From NCBI GenBank assembly GCA_020351305.1, contig CP070730.1, positions 953,725 to 1,010,680 of the forward strand: DNA of 56,956 bases, read 5' to 3'. Of this stretch, positions 52,043 to 56,956 are shown piece by piece. How positions within the stretch are numbered: the stretch's first letter is position 1; each line of letters begins with the position of its first letter. The notes below the pieces were generated by a model. It did no database searches, was not told where the DNA came from, and saw nothing but the letters and a program-made list of their open reading frames with translations. The position numbers and the translations under genes were made by a program. This DNA is from Candidatus Bathyarchaeota archaeon (GTDB lineage: Archaea; Thermoproteota; Bathyarchaeia; Bathyarchaeales; SOJC01).

Positions 52043-52665
52043 GTTTTGATGAGCGTAAGTTATTGTTTTTCACAGCCTCAGGGATTCTGATGCTACTGGT
52101 GGTTTCCCCTGCACTTAATAGGTTTTTTATTTTCCCAAGAACTGAGTTTTTTACAGAACTTTGGCTTCTAGGCCCAAATCAAAAGGCTGAAGGCTATCCT
52201 TTCAATGTGACAGTGAATGAAAAATATGAAGTCTTCTTAGGAATGGCAAACCATTTGGGGTACGCCGCATATTACAACGTAGCTGTGAAATTTCGCAATG
52301 AAACCCAACCATACCCTGATAATTTAAACTACACACCGAGTAGCTTGCTCCTTTCCAATATTTACGCTTTTGTCCTAGACAAAGGGATTTGGGAGTTGCC
52401 CCTGCGGTTTTCTTTTAGCTATACATATAACGAAACGCTTTCCCAGGTTAAGTTTCACACTATGCAGTTAAACGATGCAGTATTAGGGATGGAGAATTAC
52501 GTATTATTCTGGAATTCAGAGAGAAAAGGTTTTTTTGGCAATTTATTTTTCGAGCTTTGGATTTATAACACTACAGCACGTGGTTTTTTATATCATGGAC
52601 GTTTTGTCAGTTTATGGTTCAATCTAACGTCCACTAAGGTCGGTATGATCAATGGATATTCTTGA
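52039..52665 (+). CDS. DUF1616-type membrane-anchored protein
   Basis: 208 residues from the ATG at 52039 overlapping the upstream stop. One N-terminal transmembrane helix (LLFFTASGILMLLVVSPAL) is followed by the segment FFTELWLLGPNQKAEGYPFNVTVNEKYEVFLGMANHLGYAAYYNV that I associate with DUF1616. The rest is beta-rich and extracytoplasmic, with NxS/T sequons. Function unknown. It overlaps the next gene's start by 14 nt. Confidence 0.75.
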   Translation: MSFDERKLLFFTASGILMLLVVSPALNRFFIFPRTEFFTELWLLGPNQKAEGYPFNVTVNEKYEVFLGMANHLGYAAYYNVAVKFRNETQPYPDNLNYTPSSLLLSNIYAFVLDKGIWELPLRFSFSYTYNETLSQVKFHTMQLNDAVLGMENYVLFWNSERKGFFGNLFFELWIYNTTARGFLYHGRFVSLWFNLTSTKVGMINGYS

Positions 52666-53782
52666 ATACGAAAGCTTTGATGAGCTTGAAGATCGGGAGA
52701 TCAGGTGGAATCAACTACTTTCGAAGAGCTTAGACAATAACCCCTTCTTGACTTATGAGTGGCTTACAGCATGGTGGAGACATTATGGAAAAGGAAGGAC
52801 CATAAAAATCTTCATAGCGAAAACAAGAAAAAAAGGAAAGGTTACACTTATTGCTCCCACAATGTATTCAACATATAATATCCTTGGTGTGAAACTGCGG
52901 AAATTAGAATTCATTGCCACTCCAGCATCCGACTACCATACTTTTCTTCTAATGAACTTCATAGAATCTACAAAAGTAGCCAAACCACTTATGGAGAAAA
53001 TCGTTGAGAGCGTAACCGATGCAGAGTGTATAGAGCTTAAAGAAATTCCAGAGGATTCATACACCTCAAAACTTCTTGCGCACTTGCACATCAAAACTAA
53101 TAGCTGTGAAACTAATAGCAAAGTGCTTAGCCGTTGTCCATATGACATCCTGCCAGAAAATTTCGAAACAGTCTTTCAAACATTAGGATCAAACATGAGA
53201 AGAAACCTGAAAAGATGGAAAAAACAAGCATTAAGAGACTACAAGGTTGAATTTGTAGCGTATGATGAGATTGGAACAGTTGAAGATGCGATGGAAATCT
53301 TCTTTGAACTCCATCGAAAACGTTGGAAGGAGAAAAATGAGCTTGGATCATTTTCAAACGATGTTTCCAAGAATTTTCATATCGAAGTGGCAGAGGCTTT
53401 TGCCAAGAATGGTTGGTTGGCTCTTTACTTCTTAACATTCAACGATAAGCCTGTCTCAGCTCTCTACTCTTACGAATACAACGGTAAGCTTTATGCCTAC
53501 CTTAGTGGGTTCGACCCAGAATATGCCACATATCGACCTGGGCATTTGACGTTTGAGTATCTCATAAAACATAGTGTGAAAAGAGGACTAAATGAGTTTG
53601 ATTTTCTACGCGGGATGGAGGAATATAAAAACCGCTGGAAAGCTAATGTTAGAAGAAATTTCGAGTTTAGAATCCTAAAAGGCGGATTGAAGACTAAATT
53701 ATACAACTGGATCACCAACTCCAAATCTTGTTCATATCTATGTAAAGAAATTGGGAAGAAAGTTAGCGTTTGCGACGCTTAG
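52652..53782 (+). CDS. FemAB/GNAT-like acyltransferase (BioF2/CelD-type)
   Basis: 376 residues of the GNAT_6-like family. Landmarks: NPFLTYEWLTAWWRHYGKG at the N-terminus, the central SNMRRNLKRWKKQAL, then ELHRKRWKEKNELGSF and the C-terminal FDFLRGMEEYKNRWKA. Related proteins work in surface polysaccharide or peptidoglycan-like modification, using aminoacyl or acyl donors. The donor is not visible here. It is the first clearly enzymatic gene of the envelope run. Confidence 0.82.
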   Translation: MDILEYESFDELEDREIRWNQLLSKSLDNNPFLTYEWLTAWWRHYGKGRTIKIFIAKTRKKGKVTLIAPTMYSTYNILGVKLRKLEFIATPASDYHTFLLMNFIESTKVAKPLMEKIVESVTDAECIELKEIPEDSYTSKLLAHLHIKTNSCETNSKVLSRCPYDILPENFETVFQTLGSNMRRNLKRWKKQALRDYKVEFVAYDEIGTVEDAMEIFFELHRKRWKEKNELGSFSNDVSKNFHIEVAEAFAKNGWLALYFLTFNDKPVSALYSYEYNGKLYAYLSGFDPEYATYRPGHLTFEYLIKHSVKRGLNEFDFLRGMEEYKNRWKANVRRNFEFRILKGGLKTKLYNWITNSKSCSYLCKEIGKKVSVCDA

Positions 53783-53820
53783 AATTATGCCCGAAAACAT
53801 TGGTTAGTTTTGAGGGTTGA

Positions 53821-54375
53821 ATGTTTATGTCAGACAAATCTGAAAAATGTCAATTCTCTATGTATGACCTTTACCATGCGTCTTCTCCTATTAGGGCTTT
53901 CATTCTACAAGGGAATATATACGCTTTGAAGATGCATCTCTTGAAAAGAAAAAGCTTATTCAGCTTTATAAAAACGATTATGTTGCGCGTGCGTTTCGGA
54001 GCACTTTCAATAATACCTAAGCAAAAAAAGCCTAGAAAACCAAAAAAATCATCTAGACCGTATAAAGCATTGCGTCTTCATCCAGGTGAGTTAGTTGAGG
54101 TTCTTTCGGAAGAAAAGATACAATCTACCCTGGACTCAAAAGCAAGGTTAAGAGGGTTGGTGTTCATGCCTGAAATGAGAAAGTATTGTGGAAAACAATT
54201 CAGAGTATACAAACGCCTTGAAAGAATAATCTTAGAGTCTACGGGAGAAATAAGGAGCATTAAAGACACAGTGCTGCTTGAGGGCGTTGTATGCAGTGGG
54301 GAGGATCACTTTGGCTGTGATAGGTCATGTTACTGTTTTTGGAGAGAAGCTTGGCTCAAAAGAGTCAATTCTTAG
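53821..54375 (+). CDS. Conserved Cys-rich protein of unknown function, envelope locus
   Basis: 184 residues; ATG start. A strongly conserved-looking core is present: LHPGELVEVLS, RGLVFMPEMRKYCGKQFRVYKRLERI, and FGCDRSCYCFWREAWLKRV with five cysteines. I recall similar proteins beside polysaccharide and natural-product genes but know no function. The N-terminal 70 residues are variable and basic. The cysteines suggest a metal site. It lies between two acyltransferase-like genes. Confidence 0.65.
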   Translation: MFMSDKSEKCQFSMYDLYHASSPIRAFILQGNIYALKMHLLKRKSLFSFIKTIMLRVRFGALSIIPKQKKPRKPKKSSRPYKALRLHPGELVEVLSEEKIQSTLDSKARLRGLVFMPEMRKYCGKQFRVYKRLERIILESTGEIRSIKDTVLLEGVVCSGEDHFGCDRSCYCFWREAWLKRVNS

Positions 54376-54418
54376 GCTTCCAATATTGGTCAATATAGAA
54401 CCATCAAGGTGGATGTAG

Positions 54419-55240
54419 GTGCAGGCTCCAAGGGGAGTTGTATATCAAATTCGTCAGTATAGAAATAATGATGAAATTGAACTAGCAAAATTCTTCAATG
54501 GTGTTTATGAAAATTATTCAGGATTCGTTCCACGCACACCTGAATACTGGCTGTGGTGCTGCCTGAATCGCCCTACCGTTGAAAAGGAAGGCATATGCAT
54601 TGTAGAAGAAGGAGATAGAATTATCGGTTATGCAGTCGCTGCAATCAATCCTTATGGCCCAAGAGTAGAATGTGAAGTCTTAGAGTTCTGCTATGACCCA
54701 AGCCATGGCAGACCAGTCGTGAGCAAACTTTTTGCTTGGGTCTCAGATTATGCAAAAGAAAGAAAGGTAGACATAGTTTCTCTAGATTTACCTGATAATG
54801 ACAACCTCTTGCGTAGAATTGCAGGAGAGTTTGGGTTCGATGAGTTCCCTCACCCCCAACCGCTTATCAAAATTGTTGATATTTGCCACCTTGTCCAAAA
54901 AATTTCAGAATCAAGAAGAGCGTTGCTACAAGACCAAAACGAAATTTATCAAGTACAATTACTTAACACAGTAGCCAATGTTAACCCTAAATTCACCATT
55001 CAAATCGATAAGGGCAAAGTCGATGTGATGCCTCGAATTATTGGTGTTGCAACTGTTAGAATCGAAACCGATATAGACACACTCACGTCATGCATTTTTG
55101 GAGTGTCAAATGTTTTCAAAAAAATTCTCTTTCGAAGGCTCAAAATATACCCATTTTGGAAAATTTCTAAGGTTCTCAAATTGTTTTCAGCTTTGAGGCT
55201 TAATGATCAATGGTACATCCCACGGGGAGATTTTGGATGA
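54419..55240 (+). CDS. GNAT-family acetyltransferase
   Basis: 273 residues, GTG start. The first 145 residues form a GNAT fold (IRQYRNNDEIELAKFFN, then IGYAVAAINPYGPRVECEVLEFCYD and a following helix). Motif A is weak, lacking the usual RGxGxG. The C-terminal 100 residues are a second domain resembling the sterol-carrier-like part of Eis-type enzymes. Its stop overlaps the next gene by ATGA. It is probably an N-acyltransferase acting on a sugar or peptide. Confidence 0.72.
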   Translation: MQAPRGVVYQIRQYRNNDEIELAKFFNGVYENYSGFVPRTPEYWLWCCLNRPTVEKEGICIVEEGDRIIGYAVAAINPYGPRVECEVLEFCYDPSHGRPVVSKLFAWVSDYAKERKVDIVSLDLPDNDNLLRRIAGEFGFDEFPHPQPLIKIVDICHLVQKISESRRALLQDQNEIYQVQLLNTVANVNPKFTIQIDKGKVDVMPRIIGVATVRIETDIDTLTSCIFGVSNVFKKILFRRLKIYPFWKISKVLKLFSALRLNDQWYIPRGDFG

Positions 55241-56046
55241 ATAGTCAATATTTAATTAGAGCCTCAAAGAAAAGAGATGAAGCATTACTGGCAAAACTCA
55301 CGAAAAATGCATTTGGATTTAATGAAGACTTTTGGATTTGGAAACACAAGAGACACCCAAGCTTTAACCATTCATCAATAATCATCGCGGAAATCGATGG
55401 AGAAGTAATAGGAGCATCTTCTTGGATTCCAAGGGATTTGAAGATCTCAAACTTCATTACAGTTAGGGCTGCTGTTGGAGGTGACACAATTGTCCATCCA
55501 AACTACAGAGGGCAAGGGGTGGGGTCAAGTATAATGAAGGAATACTATGAGCGATTGAAAGGAAGTGGGGTGATGGTGATATATGGATTTGCCACGAAGG
55601 AGGTTGCAAAGAAATTCTATCTACCTCAAGGGAATATCCTGATGCGCGATTCCATAATAAGGTATTCCAAGATTTTAAATTGCAGTCGATGGAGGAAAAT
55701 AATTGCTTCCATAGCTAAAAAGGCTAATGGACCAATCAGAAAGCTCAAAGGTCAAGTAACGATTCGGTTTGCTCTTAAAGGGGCTCCCCCCTTTTCTATA
55801 GTTGTGGAAAATGGAAAAATCGACTTAGAAGAAATGGAAGGTAAAGGACCAAAGGATTTTGACGTAGTAATAGAAGGAAAGCTGAGTCTTCTGATGCCCT
55901 TTTTAGAAGGTAGAAGAGGAATCTTTGACTTGGCTAAATTGTTAGTCAGGCGAAAGATAAACACCAAAGGAGTTTTGCTTAACTCAATAACATTGTTTCG
56001 AGTTTTCAGAATTATTGCACCAGCCTTCAGGAAAGCAACGGAATAG
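55237..56046 (+). CDS. GNAT-family acetyltransferase with SCP2-like C-terminal domain
   Basis: 269 residues from the ATG at 55237, inside the ATGA overlap. GNAT motif A is clear: IVHPNYRGQGVGSSIMKEYYE, and FATKEVAKKFYLPQG follows as motif B. The C-terminal 95 residues (GAPPFSIVVENGKIDLEEMEGKGPKDFDVVIEGKLSLLMPFLEG) look like an SCP2-type lipid-carrier domain. The pair with the preceding gene is likely a functional unit. Confidence 0.82.
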   Translation: MNSQYLIRASKKRDEALLAKLTKNAFGFNEDFWIWKHKRHPSFNHSSIIIAEIDGEVIGASSWIPRDLKISNFITVRAAVGGDTIVHPNYRGQGVGSSIMKEYYERLKGSGVMVIYGFATKEVAKKFYLPQGNILMRDSIIRYSKILNCSRWRKIIASIAKKANGPIRKLKGQVTIRFALKGAPPFSIVVENGKIDLEEMEGKGPKDFDVVIEGKLSLLMPFLEGRRGIFDLAKLLVRRKINTKGVLLNSITLFRVFRIIAPAFRKATE

Positions 56047-56098
56047 ATGAACGAAGGGCAGCGTTGTCCTTGCAAGGAGTTTGGGTGGTCTAGTAGAC

Positions 56099-56956
56099 TT
56101 GGAGAAAAAAAAGGTTCTTCTAACCTTTGATGTTGAGGGAAAAGCACCAAAAGAAGATATTTTTGATGCTCCCTCGCATGCAAGTTTACGCCTAGTATTG
56201 GATTTGCTGGAAGAAAAGTGCCTGAAAGGGATCTTTTTTTTGCCAGCTTCTGTGGCAAAGCATATTGGCAGACATCCAGATCTTGTGGATAAACTTAGCG
56301 AGCATCGAATAGGATATCATGGGTCTTCTCACTCGGTGAAGCCTCGAATTATTGAGTATGTCGATGTTCCAAACTATGAAAAAGCTTTGCAGATGTCCTT
56401 GCATCGAGAGACTTCGCAGATAAATCTGGAGACTGGTGGGATTGAAGGAGAAGGGGGAATACTAGCTTTAAGGGAGATTTTTCCAAGAAGGCAAATTGAG
56501 TGTTTCAGAGCACCATTTCTTGTTTGGTCTCCACCTCACTTGGAAGCACTTAGAAATCTCGGAGTCAATTATGATTTTTCATCAAGCGTTGCATGCTTGC
56601 ATTTTCCGGTATCTTTCAAAGGAATAACGTTTTATCCATCTCCTGTGCATGTCGATGATTTGGATGCTATGTTTTTCTATAGAGAGGACAGATATTCGTC
56701 TCCTAAACTAATCGAAAGATTACTGTTGCGGAGTGCATTCAGTGTGTTGAATATGCATCCATCATCTCTCACTAAAAACACATTAGGAATAAGGACAAAA
56801 ATCGCTACTAGCTTGTTGCATTTACTTTTTGATAGGATACGGTTTCTGCAAAAATGCGGTTTAATCGAAGTAACCACGTCCCTAAATCAAGATTGCCAGG
56901 CTCTCCGACTGGACAAGGTGAATATTAAGAAGATCTATTGGCAGAGTGTTCGAAAC
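56099..56956 (+). CDS. Polysaccharide deacetylase (3' end outside window)
   Basis: 286 residues to the window edge. The frame opens at TTG 56099 with GGTGGTC 8 nt upstream. The NodB-type motifs are present: TFDVEG (motif 1 with the catalytic Asp), HGSSHSVKP (motif 2, two metal His), and FRAPF (motif 3), with LNMHPSSL near the C-terminal side (motif 5). It removes acetyl groups from surface sugars. It fits the envelope run of acyltransferase genes. Confidence 0.87.
   Translation, partial: MEKKKVLLTFDVEGKAPKEDIFDAPSHASLRLVLDLLEEKCLKGIFFLPASVAKHIGRHPDLVDKLSEHRIGYHGSSHSVKPRIIEYVDVPNYEKALQMSLHRETSQINLETGGIEGEGGILALREIFPRRQIECFRAPFLVWSPPHLEALRNLGVNYDFSSSVACLHFPVSFKGITFYPSPVHVDDLDAMFFYREDRYSSPKLIERLLLRSAFSVLNMHPSSLTKNTLGIRTKIATSLLHLLFDRIRFLQKCGLIEVTTSLNQDCQALRLDKVNIKKIYWQSVRN

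Noticed and set aside
1-56956. CRISPR arrays, insertion sequences, prophage
   Set aside because: No regular direct repeats, transposase motifs or phage structural genes were seen on reading through.

Overview
The window looks like an archaeal chromosome segment, most likely from a mesophilic TACK-side lineage such as Bathyarchaeia (inference from gene content). It has an archaeal ribosomal protein/RNA polymerase operon with the usual gene order, RNA polymerase subunit D carrying a two-cluster ferredoxin domain, UPF0147 and UPF0148 proteins, the archaeal aconitase-X/UbiD mevalonate route, a B12-dependent ribonucleotide reductase, an FtsZ-family protein, many small winged-helix regulators, and tRNA genes with introns at non-canonical positions. 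Nearly every base is in or next to a gene. No insertion sequence, prophage or CRISPR array was seen.

Layout. 1-9.8 kb: mixed housekeeping genes (partial FAD dehydrogenase, UPF0147, UPF0148, thymidylate kinase, kynureninase, AmmeMemoRadiSam radical SAM enzyme, HD phosphohydrolase) and a redox group (desulforedoxin-like protein, archaeoflavoprotein, iron-sulfur flavoprotein). A tRNA-Glu with an 18-nt intron lies at 9.9 kb. 10-26.7 kb, minus strand: one long block read from 26.7 kb downward. It starts with rps13-rps4-rps11-rpoD-rpl18e-rpl13-rps9-rpoN-eno-rps2-memo, continues with an isoprenoid set (mevalonate kinase, UbiD-type decarboxylase, both aconitase-X subunits, isopentenyl phosphate kinase, type 2 IPP isomerase, prenyl synthase), and ends with gltX. 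The enolase gene has an in-frame TAA. 27-46 kb: a ribbon-helix-helix regulator, a tRNA-Arg with two introns beside argS, a secreted beta-helix protein, acetyl-CoA synthetase, proton pyrophosphatase, MoaE, membrane proteins, ribonucleotide reductase, carbamate kinase, metG and a PHP esterase.

46-49 kb: a short ribbon-helix-helix gene overlaps a divergent FtsZ-family gene whose GTP-binding and catalytic loops are degraded. The arrangement recalls the cdrS-ftsZ2 pair of haloarchaea. A tRNA methylthiotransferase gene is divergent to it. 49-51.6 kb: a regulator island in which a convergent two-gene winged-helix module occurs twice, plus a third copy of one partner. 51.6-57 kb: a plus-strand run of envelope genes (two anchored surface proteins, a FemAB/GNAT protein, a conserved Cys-rich protein, two GNAT proteins and a polysaccharide deacetylase that runs off the window), several of them translationally coupled.

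Functional links. The isoprenoid block encodes the steps from mevalonate to the C5 units and on to a long prenyl diphosphate for ether lipids. Both tRNA genes lie near the synthetase gene for the same amino acid. TTG start codons with good Shine-Dalgarno sites are common, so several starts below were moved from the longest reading frame. The observations most worth following up are the degenerate FtsZ pair, the interrupted enolase, the tRNA introns, the duplicated winged-helix module and a possible structured RNA near 32.4 kb.
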